NCBI RefSeq assembly: GCF_000473265.1
Contig: NZ_KI421511.1
Span: forward strand, 7,537,314-7,601,313
Direction: 5' to 3'
Length of the DNA: 64,000 nt
Source of the DNA: Amycolatopsis thermoflava N1165
GTDB lineage: Bacteria > Actinomycetota > Actinomycetes > Mycobacteriales > Pseudonocardiaceae
Part shown: positions 1 through 7,640 of the stretch, piece after piece
Numbering within the stretch: position 1 is the first letter of the stretch
How the letters are laid out: each line of letters opens with the position of its first letter
Made by a program: the position numbers and the translations under genes
Notes under the pieces: generated by a model
What the model was told of the DNA's origin: nothing
Database searches by the model: none
What the model saw: only the letters and a program-made list of their open reading frames with translations

Positions 1-727
1 CGGTGACGACTTCCTCCGGCGTGCCGGTCGCGAGTACCTCGCCGCCGCGCATGGCGATCAGGTGCGTGGCGTAGCGGGCCGCGTGGTTGAGGTCGTGCAG
101 CACCGCGACCAGCGTGCGGCCCTGCTCGGCGTGCAGCTTCGCGCACAGGTCGAGGATGTCCATCTGGTGCGCGATGTCCAGGAACGTGGTCGGCTCGTCC
201 AGCAGGAGCAGCTCGGTCTCCTGCGCGAGCGCCATCGCCAGCCACACGCGCTGCCGCTGCCCGCCGGACAGCTCGTCGACCATGCGGTCGGCCAGTTCCG
301 ACACGCCGGTCGCGGCCATCGACCGCTCGACCACCTCGGCGTCCTCGCGCGACCACTGGCGCAGCAGCCGCTGGTGTGGGTACCGGCCGCGGGACACCAG
401 GTCGGCGACCGTGATGCCGTCCGGCGCGATCGAGCTCTGCGGGAGCAGACCCAGCTTGCGCGCGACCTGCTTGGCCGGCAGCGACGTGATGACCTCGCCG
501 TCCAGGTAGACCATGCCCTGCCGCGGCTTGAGCAGCCTGCTCAGGGCCCGCAGGAGTGTGGACTTGCCGCACGCGTTCGGCCCGACGATGACGGTGAACG
601 ACTGGTCCGGGATGGTGACCGAAAGGCCCTCGGCGACGACCCGGCCGTCGTACCCCAACGTCAGGCCGTCACCGTGCAGCCGGGTGCTGGTGGTCGGCTC
701 GGCGACAAGATCCACGGTCTGGGCCAT
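1..727 (-). CDS. Iron-siderophore ABC transporter ATP-binding protein (partial, C-terminus off window)
   Basis: This is the cytoplasmic ATPase of an iron(III)-siderophore importer (FecE/FepC type), which powers a permease and lipoprotein pair not seen here. 242 residues are visible and the 3' end is cut by the window edge. Walker A is VGPNACGKST (residues 48-57), the ABC signature is LSGGQRQR, and Walker B is LLLLDEPTTFLD, followed by an H-loop in VLHDLNH. The ATG at 727 directly abuts an IdeR/DmdR-type iron box, so iron repression is expected. The partner genes would lie to the left of the window. The class is clear; the exact siderophore cannot be told. Confidence 0.93.
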   Translation of the reverse strand, partial: MAQTVDLVAEPTTSTRLHGDGLTLGYDGRVVAEGLSVTIPDQSFTVIVGPNACGKSTLLRALSRLLKPRQGMVYLDGEVITSLPAKQVARKLGLLPQSSIAPDGITVADLVSRGRYPHQRLLRQWSREDAEVVERSMAATGVSELADRMVDELSGGQRQRVWLAMALAQETELLLLDEPTTFLDIAHQMDILDLCAKLHAEQGRTLVAVLHDLNHAARYATHLIAMRGGEVLATGTPEEVVT

Positions 728-746
728 AGAGGTTAGGCTAACCTAC
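728..746. promoter_or_regulatory. IdeR/DmdR iron box
   Basis: AGAGGTTAGGCTAACCTAC matches the known actinobacterial iron-box consensus TTAGGTTAGGCTAACCTAA at 16 of 19 positions. It ends one base before the ATG of the leftward ABC ATPase and lies about 40 bp upstream of the rightward GH172 gene. Holo-repressor bound here would block the ATPase gene and possibly the divergent gene. Confidence 0.85.
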
Positions 747-786
747 AAGTCTGGCGAACGGTACGGATCATGCCTACCTTGACAGG

Positions 787-1791
787 GTGTTCGACGTCAC
801 GGATCTGACTCGCGTCACGCCCGTGCTCGACTCGCGGGCGGTCACGTTCGAGAACCCCACCGGGGAGCGCGGCGCCGGCGGCCGCGCCGGAGGCGGCCGC
901 AAGGGCGCGCCCAGCCGGGTGATCGAAGGCGGCGAGCGCGTCACCCTCGCCGATCTCGCCGGGCCGGGGACCATCCGGCACATCTGGATGACGTTCCCGC
1001 CCGACCGGCCGGCCCGCATGCGCGCCGTCACCCTCGAAGTCCGCTACGGCGGCCTGTCCTACCCCAGCGTGTCGGTGCCGTGCCTGGACTTCTTCGGCTC
1101 CCCGCACGGCCGCCCCGTCGCCTACTCCAGCGCGCTGACCAGCATGCCGGAGGCCCGCGGTTTCAACAGCTACGTGCCGATGGCCTTCGGCGAGCGCATC
1201 CACGTCGACCTGGTCAACGGCAACCCCGACCCGATCGTCCTGTACTTCCAGATCGACTACACGCTCGGCGAATCCGCGTCCGGGCGGCTGCACGTGGGTT
1301 TCCGCCGGGAGAACCCGACGGTGTCGAAGCGGGACTTCGTGGTGACCGAGGGGCTGCGCGGACCGGGCCGGTTCCTCGGCTGGGTCGGCGGGGTGCGGCC
1401 GATCGACGGCGGCCAGTGGTACGGCGAGGGCGAGGTGAAGGTCTACCGCGACGGCGACCGCGAGTTCCCCACGATCTGCGGGACCGGGCTGGAGGACTAC
1501 GTCGGCTCGGCGTGGGGGATGGGCCCGCACGCCGGGCTGTACGCGGGCGTGCCGCTGGAGGTGCCCGGCCGCGGGCCGATCCCGAAGTACGTCGGGTTCT
1601 ACCGCTGGCACGTGCTCGACCCGATCATGTTCAGCACCGACCTGCAGGTGACGCTGCAGCAGATCGGAGCCGACCGGGGTGGTCTGGTCGAACGCGTCGA
1701 CGACTTCTGCGCCGCCGCCTTCACGGTGTGCGAGCGCGCGCAGCCGGTGCCGCCGGTCGACGTCGCCGCGGCCGTCGCGGATCTGGAGTGA
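787..1791 (+). CDS. DUF2961 / glycoside hydrolase family 172 protein
   Basis: A 334-residue protein of the DUF2961 family, now GH172. Characterised members cleave fructofuranosidic or arabinofuranosidic linkages. The family hallmark around residues 220-240 is present: a W-Y-G-E-G-E-V-K-V-Y segment followed by FPTICGTGLEDYVGSAWG. IRHIWMTF near residue 60 is also typical. No signal peptide is visible, so it probably acts in the cytoplasm. The GTG start is chosen because the protein begins there without a longer in-frame alternative of good quality. It diverges from the iron-regulated ATPase and could share its iron box. The substrate is unknown. Confidence 0.82.
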   Translation: MFDVTDLTRVTPVLDSRAVTFENPTGERGAGGRAGGGRKGAPSRVIEGGERVTLADLAGPGTIRHIWMTFPPDRPARMRAVTLEVRYGGLSYPSVSVPCLDFFGSPHGRPVAYSSALTSMPEARGFNSYVPMAFGERIHVDLVNGNPDPIVLYFQIDYTLGESASGRLHVGFRRENPTVSKRDFVVTEGLRGPGRFLGWVGGVRPIDGGQWYGEGEVKVYRDGDREFPTICGTGLEDYVGSAWGMGPHAGLYAGVPLEVPGRGPIPKYVGFYRWHVLDPIMFSTDLQVTLQQIGADRGGLVERVDDFCAAAFTVCERAQPVPPVDVAAAVADLE

Positions 1792-1992
1792 CTACTGGGA
1801 CCGCTCGCCGACCACGACGACGGCGTCGCGCAGCGCGGCGCGCAGCCTGCCGACGTCGAGCGGTTCGAGCACCGCGGCTTCGCCCGGCGGCGCCACCAGG
1901 ACCACACGCCCGCTGCTCACGAACACAGTCAGGTCGCGTCGCCTGCCGGCCAGGTCCCGGCAGCTGATCGACCATTCGTCTCGAGCCGCCAC
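1792..1992 (-). CDS. Small conserved hypothetical protein
   Basis: A 66-residue protein starting at a GTG (1992). A longer in-frame start at 2100 would add an unlikely low-quality N-terminus. The sequence is mixed basic and hydrophobic (DLTVFVSSGRVVLVAPPGE in the middle) and looks like a compact beta-rich domain with no signal peptide. Its stop directly abuts the stop of the GH172 gene, so the two genes converge with no gap. I do not recognise a function. Confidence 0.6.
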   Translation of the reverse strand: MAARDEWSISCRDLAGRRRDLTVFVSSGRVVLVAPPGEAAVLEPLDVGRLRAALRDAVVVVGERSQ

Positions 1993-2125
1993 GTCCGTCG
2001 CCTTCCTTCGGTGGTCTTGCAGGTGACAGTGGGACGGCCGAGCGGGGCGGGCGTGACGCGGTGGCGCGGAAAAAATGTCCGCAGTAGCGTCAGGTGGCAC
2101 AGATCACACGGATGAGGAGTGGCCC

Positions 2126-3346
2126 ATGTCCGAGCCCAGGCGGATCGTGATCGTCGGCGCCGGCCTCGCGGGCGCGTCGGCCGCGGCGGCCCTGCGGGAG
2201 AACGGCTACGACGGCGAGGTGGTGGTCCTCGGCGCGGAGGCGCACCCGCCCTACGAGCTGCCGCCGCTGTCGAAGAAGGTCCTGCTCGGCCAGGGCGACG
2301 AGCCCGACTGGGTGCGGGACGCGGACTTCTACGCGCAGCACGGCATCGACCTGCGCTCCGGCACCAGCGCGACGCGGGTGGAACTGGGCGCGCGGGTGGT
2401 GCTGGACGCCCGCGGCGGACGGCACCCCTACGACCGGCTGCTGCTGGCGACCGGGTCGCAGCCGCGGACGCTGCCGGTGCGCGGGGTGGACCTGCCGGGC
2501 GTGTACACGCTGCGCACCCTCGACGACGCGCTCGCCCTGCGCTCGGCGTTCACCGGGTCGCCGCGCGTGGTGGTGATCGGCACGGGCTGGATCGGGACGG
2601 AGGCCGCGGCGGCGGCGCGCCACCACGGCGCGGACGTGACGATGGTCGACGTGCTGCCGGGGCCGCTGTGGGTGCTGGGGCCGGAGATCAGCAAGGTGTT
2701 CGCCGACCTGCACACCGAGCACGGCGTGCGGTGGCGGCTGGGCAGCGGCATCACGGAGGTGACCGGCGGGCCGGGCGGCGTGGCCGGGGTGCGGCTGGCC
2801 GACGGGAGCGAGCTGCCCGCGGACGTGGTGCTGGTCGCCGTCGGCGCGAAGCCGCGGGTGGACCTGGCGCACGCGGCCGGGCTGGACCTGGCCGACGAGG
2901 GCGGGGTGGCCGTCGACGCGTCCCTGCGCACGGCGGCGCCGGACGTGTACGCGGCGGGGGACATCGCAGCGCAGTGGCACCCGCGGTACGGGCGCCGGAT
3001 CCGCGTCGAGCACTGGGCGAACGCGAAGAACCAGGGCACCCACGTGGCGGCGAACCTGGCCGGTGGGCAGGAGCAGTACACGCGCACCCCGTACTTCTTC
3101 ACGGACCAGTACGACCTCGGCTGCGAGTACCGCGGCATCGCCGACCCGGAGCGGGACGAACTGGTGGTCCGCGGCGACCTGGGCGAACGCGAGTTCACCG
3201 CCTTCTGGCTGCGCGACGGCCGGGTGACGGCCGCGATGAACGTGAACATGTGGGACGACGGCGACGCGCTGAAAGCACTGGTGGACGGCGACGCGACGGT
3301 GACGGCGGAGCAGCTGCGTGAGGGGGACCTGGCTGCGCTCGGGTGA
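2126..3346 (+). CDS. NAD(P)/FAD-dependent ferredoxin reductase family protein
   Basis: A 406-residue flavoprotein of the rhodocoxin/putidaredoxin-reductase type, which passes electrons from NAD(P)H to a ferredoxin that usually feeds a P450 or dioxygenase. The FAD dinucleotide motif is at residues 10-16 (GAGLAGA), PPLSKK at 46-51, the NAD-binding motif at 152-158 (GTGWIGT) and the second FAD contact YAAGDIA at 275-281. The ATG at 2126 is preceded by GAGGAG. No ferredoxin or P450 gene adjoins, so the partner is unknown. The last codons are repeated in decayed form several times downstream. Confidence 0.9.
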   Translation: MSEPRRIVIVGAGLAGASAAAALRENGYDGEVVVLGAEAHPPYELPPLSKKVLLGQGDEPDWVRDADFYAQHGIDLRSGTSATRVELGARVVLDARGGRHPYDRLLLATGSQPRTLPVRGVDLPGVYTLRTLDDALALRSAFTGSPRVVVIGTGWIGTEAAAAARHHGADVTMVDVLPGPLWVLGPEISKVFADLHTEHGVRWRLGSGITEVTGGPGGVAGVRLADGSELPADVVLVAVGAKPRVDLAHAAGLDLADEGGVAVDASLRTAAPDVYAAGDIAAQWHPRYGRRIRVEHWANAKNQGTHVAANLAGGQEQYTRTPYFFTDQYDLGCEYRGIADPERDELVVRGDLGEREFTAFWLRDGRVTAAMNVNMWDDGDALKALVDGDATVTAEQLREGDLAALG

Positions 3347-3740
3347 AGGCTCGCGTGGCGGCCGGTTGGTCGGCTTGTCCGGCGAAGCTCGTGGGCTGGT
3401 GGAGCAGCTGCGTGAGGGGGACCGGGCTTGCTCGGGTGAAGGCCCGTGTGGCGGCGGAGCGGCTGCGTGAGGCGGATCTGGTCGCGCTTGGGTGAGGGCT
3501 CGTGTGGCGGTTGGTTGGTCGGCTTGTGCGGCAATTGCCGGCTGGTCGAGCAGCTGTGTGAGGGGATCTGGTCGCGCTCGGGTGAGGGCTCGTGTGGCGG
3601 TCGGTTGGTCGGCTTGTGCGGCAGGTCTTGTTGGCTGGCGGAACCGCTGCGTGAGGGGATGGCTTGCCGGCTGGTGGACCACCTGCCCCAGGGGATCTGG
3701 CCGCGCCCGGGTGAGGCCGCCCGGTGCGGGCGGCCTCCGC
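3303..3740 (+). repeat. Degenerate tandem repeat derived from the 3' end of the reductase gene
   Basis: The gene-terminal segment around 3308-3346 (AGCAGCTGCGTGAGG ... CTGCGCTCGGGTGA) recurs imperfectly near 3402, 3456, 3549, 3641 and 3680, each copy followed by a GTGTGGCGG/GGTTGGTCGGCTTG spacer. The better copies are about 90-95 bp apart. Otherwise 3347-3743 has no credible gene; the open frames here are GC-rich shadows. It looks like repeat expansion of a gene tail followed by decay. Confidence 0.75.
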
Positions 3741-3743
3741 AGG

Positions 3744-4055
3744 TCAGAGGCTGACGCAGGTGCGCGCGATGTAGGCGTTCCGCCCGCTGTAGTGGACGAT
3801 CACCCACGTGGACGAGGAGCTGCCGCACGCGCTGTAGCTCCCGCCCGAGGTGGTGCCCCAGGTGCAGATCTCCGCCCCCTTGCTCACCTGCCCCAGCGCG
3901 GTGTAGCTCGTGCCGGCGCCCGAGCGGATCTTCACCGTCTCCTTGACCACGCCCACCCGGCAGGACGGGGTGGCGTTCGCGGCGGGTGCGGTGACCAGCA
4001 CCGAGCCCGCGGCGATCGCCAGGCCCGCCAGTGCGGCCACGCTTCTCTTCAGCAT
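3744..4055 (-). CDS. Secreted SH3-like (bacterial SH3) domain protein
   Basis: A 103-residue exported protein. Residues 1-28 form a Sec signal peptide (MLKRSVAALAGLAIAAG...ANA) with cleavage expected after ANA. The mature part resembles bacterial SH3 domains (VKIRSGAGTSYTALGQVSKGAEI), which often bind cell-wall peptide, and has four cysteines that could form two disulfides. The start at 4055 follows GGGAGG at a good distance. It stands alone between two rightward flavoprotein genes. The role is unknown; a wall-binding or surface-active role is inferred from the fold. Confidence 0.8.
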   Translation of the reverse strand: MLKRSVAALAGLAIAAGSVLVTAPAANATPSCRVGVVKETVKIRSGAGTSYTALGQVSKGAEICTWGTTSGGSYSACGSSSSTWVIVHYSGRNAYIARTCVSL

Positions 4056-4174
4056 TCGTTGCCTCCCAGGTCGGTTGTGCGCGGGTCGGACGTGGCGGAC
4101 GCGATCTTGGTTCCGCCTGCCGCCCGGGTGAGGAACGCGTTGTCCGCGACACCGCGGAGAACTAACGTCGGACG

Positions 4175-5518
4175 ATGCGGTTCGTCGTGGCGGGCGGCGG
4201 CGTGGCCGGACTCGCGTCAGCGCTGGCGGTGGCCAGGGCGGGGCACGACGCGGTCGTCCTGGAGCGCGACGCGCCGGATCCCGCCGCGCCGCCGGAAAGC
4301 GCCTTCGCGCTGGAGCGCCGCGGCATCCCGCACTACTTCCAGCCCCACGCCTTCCTGCCCCGTGGCCGGAAGCTGCTCGACGAGCACGCCCCGGACGTCC
4401 TCACCTCGCTCGCGGAGGCCGGCGCGAGCGAACAGGACCTCACGGAGAAGCTGCACGGGCCCCGTGAACCGGGCGATGAGGACCTGGTCTACCTGTGGGC
4501 GCGCCGCCCCCTCATCGAGTGGGCGCTGCGTCGTGCGGTGGCCGCGGAACCGGCCGTCGACCTGCGGGGTGGCGTGCACGTCGACGGGCTGTCCGAGGAC
4601 GGCTCGGTGGTGGCCGACGGGCAGCCGGTGCCCGGCGACGTGGTCGTGGACGCGCTCGGCCGCTACCGGCGGCCGCCGGGCTGGCCGGAGGCCGCGGGGG
4701 AGCCGACCGACTGCGGCGCCGTCTACTACTGCCGGTACTTCCGGCTGCGGCCCGGCGCCGGATACGTGGACGCGCCGCTGCTGAACCCGCGCGGCGACCT
4801 GGGCTACCTGGGGTTCAACACCTTCCGCGGCGACAACCGCACGTTCGCCGTGATCATCCTGGTCCCGAGCGAGGACCGCGACCTGCGCGTGCTCCGCTTC
4901 GAGCAGGTCTGGCAGGCGGTCTGCGCCCGGATCACGCCGCTGGACGTGATGACCTCGCCGGACTTCGCCGAGCCGATCACCGGGGTCATGCCGATGGGCG
5001 GCCTGCGCAACGTCGACCACACCCGGTCGGCAGCGCTCCTCGCGGTCGGGGACGCCTTCTGCCACACCGATCCCGCCTTCGCGTACGGGTTGTCGTTCGC
5101 CCTCGCACACGCACGCGCCCTGGCCGACGCGGCCGCGGAGGCGCCCGGCGACGTCGCGGAGTGCTTCCGCGCGAAGGCGGGCCCGGAGTCCCGTGAGCGG
5201 CACGCGCTCGCGTGCGGCATCGACGCGGGCCGGTCCGCGCGGTGGCGGGGCGAACCGGTGGACCCCACGCGTCCCGACAGCCACTACCCGCTGTTCTCGT
5301 TCGCCGGCGCGCTGGCCGCCGCGCCGCACGACGATGGGGTGCTGCGCCGGACGGTCCGGCGGATCGGGTTGCTGGACCGCGTCGCGGCGTTCGACGAGGA
5401 CGCCGCCCTGCACGACCGCATCGCGGCGATCCTGGCCGCGCTCGGACCGCCGAAGCCGCCCGGTCCGCCCCGCGACGAGCTGCTGGCGCACCTGAGCGGA
5501 AGCCACCTGCTCGGCTGA
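4175..5518 (+). CDS. FAD-dependent monooxygenase/halogenase-like flavoprotein
   Basis: A 447-residue group A flavoprotein. The N-terminal FAD motif is GGGVAGLASALAVARAG (residues 7-23), an acidic residue ends the second strand (LERD), and the second FAD motif is GDAFCHTDPAFAYGLSFALAHA around residue 290. This layout is that of p-hydroxybenzoate-hydroxylase-like monooxygenases, with some resemblance to flavin-dependent halogenases. The tryptophan-halogenase WxWxIP motif is not seen, so a monooxygenase is preferred. The substrate is unknown, and no biosynthetic cluster surrounds it. Confidence 0.8.
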   Translation: MRFVVAGGGVAGLASALAVARAGHDAVVLERDAPDPAAPPESAFALERRGIPHYFQPHAFLPRGRKLLDEHAPDVLTSLAEAGASEQDLTEKLHGPREPGDEDLVYLWARRPLIEWALRRAVAAEPAVDLRGGVHVDGLSEDGSVVADGQPVPGDVVVDALGRYRRPPGWPEAAGEPTDCGAVYYCRYFRLRPGAGYVDAPLLNPRGDLGYLGFNTFRGDNRTFAVIILVPSEDRDLRVLRFEQVWQAVCARITPLDVMTSPDFAEPITGVMPMGGLRNVDHTRSAALLAVGDAFCHTDPAFAYGLSFALAHARALADAAAEAPGDVAECFRAKAGPESRERHALACGIDAGRSARWRGEPVDPTRPDSHYPLFSFAGALAAAPHDDGVLRRTVRRIGLLDRVAAFDEDAALHDRIAAILAALGPPKPPGPPRDELLAHLSGSHLLG

Positions 5519-5572
5519 ACCTGCGCCTCGCGTGCAGCCGGGGCGCGTGCCCGCCAAATACCCTCGGTCCTC

Positions 5573-6400
5573 GTGATCGACGAAGCAGCCAGGCGGGGCC
5601 GCGTCGCCAGCTGTCCGGACCCGGCGGGCGGTCCGGTGGCCGCGTTCGCGCACCGGTTGTGGGCCCTCAAGCGGTCGGCGGGCGATCCCTCCTACGACCG
5701 CATGCGCACCGAACTCGGCGCGCTCGCGTCGAAGTCCGCCCTCTCGGCGGCCGCGCGGGGGCAGCGGTTGCCGTCATGGGACACCACCTGGGAGTTCGTG
5801 CGCGTGCTGGCCGTCGGGGTGCTCGGCGAGCACGAGGAGGAGGTCCGGGCCCGCTGGCGCGCCGACTGGGAACGGGTCCGCGACGGCGTCGCGAACCCGG
5901 CGCCCGCCCCGCGCCGCTGGAGGCGTCCGGTGGTCGTCGCGGCCGTGGCGACCGCCGTGCTGGCGATCGGCGTGGTCGCCGGGGCCGCACTGCTGCGCGA
6001 CCCGGAGCCCGCGGCGCCCGCTCCGGCCGCCCTGTCGCCGCTGGTCCCCGGTGACGAGTCCGAGTTCGCCGGCGACGTGACCGTCCCGGACGGGACCGTG
6101 GTGCCGACCGGGGCGCGGTTCGTCAAGACGTGGGAGTTCCGCAACACCGGGACCGTGCCGTGGGTCGACCGCTCGCTGCGCCGCGAGGGCGGCTTCGGCC
6201 CCGGCGACGGCTGCCAGACACCCGCGGTGGTGCCCGTCCCGGACACGCCGCCCGGCCGGTCCGCGCGCGTGTCGGTCGAGGTGCGCGCGCCGGACGAGCC
6301 CGGCTACTGCCAGGTGTACTTCAAGATGACCGACAGCGCGGGCCGGCTGCTCCTGCCGGGCACCCGCGCGGCGTACTTCTTCGTCCGGGTGGCGGGCTGA
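5573..6400 (+). CDS. Membrane protein with cytoplasmic HTH-like region and extracellular NBR1-Ig-like domain
   Basis: A 275-residue single-pass protein. Residues 15-95 resemble the actinobacterial XRE-like N-terminal region (FAHRLWALKRSAGDPSYDRMRTELG). A membrane segment follows at about 120-142. The outer part (150-275) matches the NBR1-Ig-like (FW) domain, with TWEFRNTGTVPW and a YFFVRV end. The GTG start at 5573 gives the complete HTH-like region. Such proteins are common in Actinobacteria but have no settled role. It may be a surface sensor. Confidence 0.72.
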   Translation: MIDEAARRGRVASCPDPAGGPVAAFAHRLWALKRSAGDPSYDRMRTELGALASKSALSAAARGQRLPSWDTTWEFVRVLAVGVLGEHEEEVRARWRADWERVRDGVANPAPAPRRWRRPVVVAAVATAVLAIGVVAGAALLRDPEPAAPAPAALSPLVPGDESEFAGDVTVPDGTVVPTGARFVKTWEFRNTGTVPWVDRSLRREGGFGPGDGCQTPAVVPVPDTPPGRSARVSVEVRAPDEPGYCQVYFKMTDSAGRLLLPGTRAAYFFVRVAG

Positions 6401-6548
6401 TTCGGCTACCCGCGCCGGTGGTCAAAGCCGTGACCTGCGTGGACGTCCGGATTTGGCCACCGGACGCGGTGTGGCCGTCACGAGCCTTCCACTGGTGGTC
6501 CAGACCTCTCTAGCGTCGGCGCCAGTCCACCGACGAAGGAGATCCCGG

Positions 6549-6935
6549 ATGCGGAAATCGATCAGGACACTCGCCGCCGCGCTGCCCCTCGCCGCGGCAC
6601 TCCCGCTGCTCGTGGCGCCGCAGGCGTCGGCGGCGGAGAAGGTGTGCGCGGGCGGTTCGCTGATGGGCGGCCGCACCACCACCGCCGGGGTGGCCGCCGA
6701 CCAGGTCATCCACATCAAGGTCCACAACCACGACTACCGCGGCCTCGCGCTGGTGATCCGCGACGTCACGCGTAAGAAGCAGCTCTGGAAGGGCGTCATC
6801 GCGCCAGGCAAGGAGCACACCGTCAGGACCGACGTGTTCGGCGAGCCGCCGATCGGCTACGAGATCGCCTTCGACGTCACGTCGAACCTGTCGAACAACT
6901 ACACCTACGCGATCTCCTCCGCCCGCTGCTACTGA
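6549..6935 (+). CDS. Small secreted hypothetical protein
   Basis: A 128-residue exported protein. Residues 1-29 are a clear Sec signal peptide (MRKSIRTLAAALPLAAALPLLVAPQASA). The mature part is beta-rich with two cysteines, one near the N-terminus (KVCAGG) and one at the C-terminus (ARCY), probably disulfide-bonded. AAGGAG precedes the ATG at 6549. The next secreted gene starts 11 bp downstream in the same direction, so the two are likely co-transcribed. No known domain is recognised. Confidence 0.75.
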   Translation: MRKSIRTLAAALPLAAALPLLVAPQASAAEKVCAGGSLMGGRTTTAGVAADQVIHIKVHNHDYRGLALVIRDVTRKKQLWKGVIAPGKEHTVRTDVFGEPPIGYEIAFDVTSNLSNNYTYAISSARCY

Positions 6936-6946
6936 AAGGCCACGAC

Positions 6947-7258
6947 ATGCGCACCCTCCTGATCGCGGCCGTCGCCGCGACCGCGGCCGCCCTGCCCGTG
7001 CCGGCCTCGGCCACGCCGGCCCCCGTGACGGGCTCGGACATCATCACCACCTGCGGCCAGGGCTACTCCGGCTACATCCGCCGCTTCGGCAAGGACGCGC
7101 TGTGCCTGCGGCCCGGCACCCGCACCTGGGTCGCGTTCAAGGCGTTCGAGTGCAAGGGCGCCATCACCGTCTATTTCAAGAACGGCACGAAGCTCGAGTG
7201 CGGTGGCGGGGTCGACTTCCCGGACAACGGCGGGATCGTCAAGACCGTCGCCCGCTGA
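6947..7258 (+). CDS. Small secreted hypothetical protein
   Basis: A 103-residue exported protein with a signal peptide at residues 1-22 (MRTLLIAAVAATAAALPVPASA) and four cysteines in the mature chain (TTCGQGY, LCLRPG, FECKG, LECGG). It lies 11 bp after another small secreted protein, probably in one operon. The 3' end overlaps the convergent membrane-protein gene by 20 bp. I do not recognise a family; the disulfide-rich small fold suggests an extracellular binding or inhibitor role, which is inference only. Confidence 0.7.
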   Translation: MRTLLIAAVAATAAALPVPASATPAPVTGSDIITTCGQGYSGYIRRFGKDALCLRPGTRTWVAFKAFECKGAITVYFKNGTKLECGGGVDFPDNGGIVKTVAR

Positions 7259-7631
7259 CGCCGACCACCACGCGCGCGACCAGCGCGGCGACGGCGAGGA
7301 CGCCGACGCCGATCGAGGGCGCCAGTTCGGCGAAGGTGGGCCGGTGCGCGCCGGTGCCGAGGAACATCACGGCCGCGGTGACCACCAGCGCCGCGGTCAC
7401 CAGGCTCAGCGAGCACGCCCACCGCTGCCGGCGCCGCGCCCGCGCGGTGGGCTGCTCCGGCTGCAAGAACCACCACGTCACCAGGAACAGCAGGCCCATC
7501 GCCGCGAACACGAACCCGAAGCCGTGCCCGTCGAGCACGAGGCTCCCGCCGAGGGGGACGAACAGCACGCCGACGAGGAACAGCGCGGGGCGCGCCGCCC
7601 AGGCCGGGGTGCGGGGTGAGACGTGGGGCAT
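7239..7631 (-). CDS. Four-helix membrane protein, unknown function
   Basis: A 130-residue integral membrane protein with four hydrophobic segments, at about residues 15-33, 36-57, 74-92 and 105-124. A basic loop (RARRRQR) between helices 2 and 3 suggests a cytoplasmic face. It is followed 9 bp upstream by the exporter gene on the same strand, which would be transcribed first, so it may be a passenger of that operon. Its last 20 bp overlap the convergent secreted-protein gene. Confidence 0.7.
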   Translation of the reverse strand: MPHVSPRTPAWAARPALFLVGVLFVPLGGSLVLDGHGFGFVFAAMGLLFLVTWWFLQPEQPTARARRRQRWACSLSLVTAALVVTAAVMFLGTGAHRPTFAELAPSIGVGVLAVAALVARVVVGVSGRRS

Positions 7632-7640
7632 CGCCGGACC

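Noticed and set aside
4217-5653. Long minus-strand open frame (478 codons) over the FAD monooxygenase gene
   Set aside because: It is Arg/Ala/Val/Gly-rich with no domain. The plus-strand frame has clear FAD motifs, so this is a GC-bias shadow.
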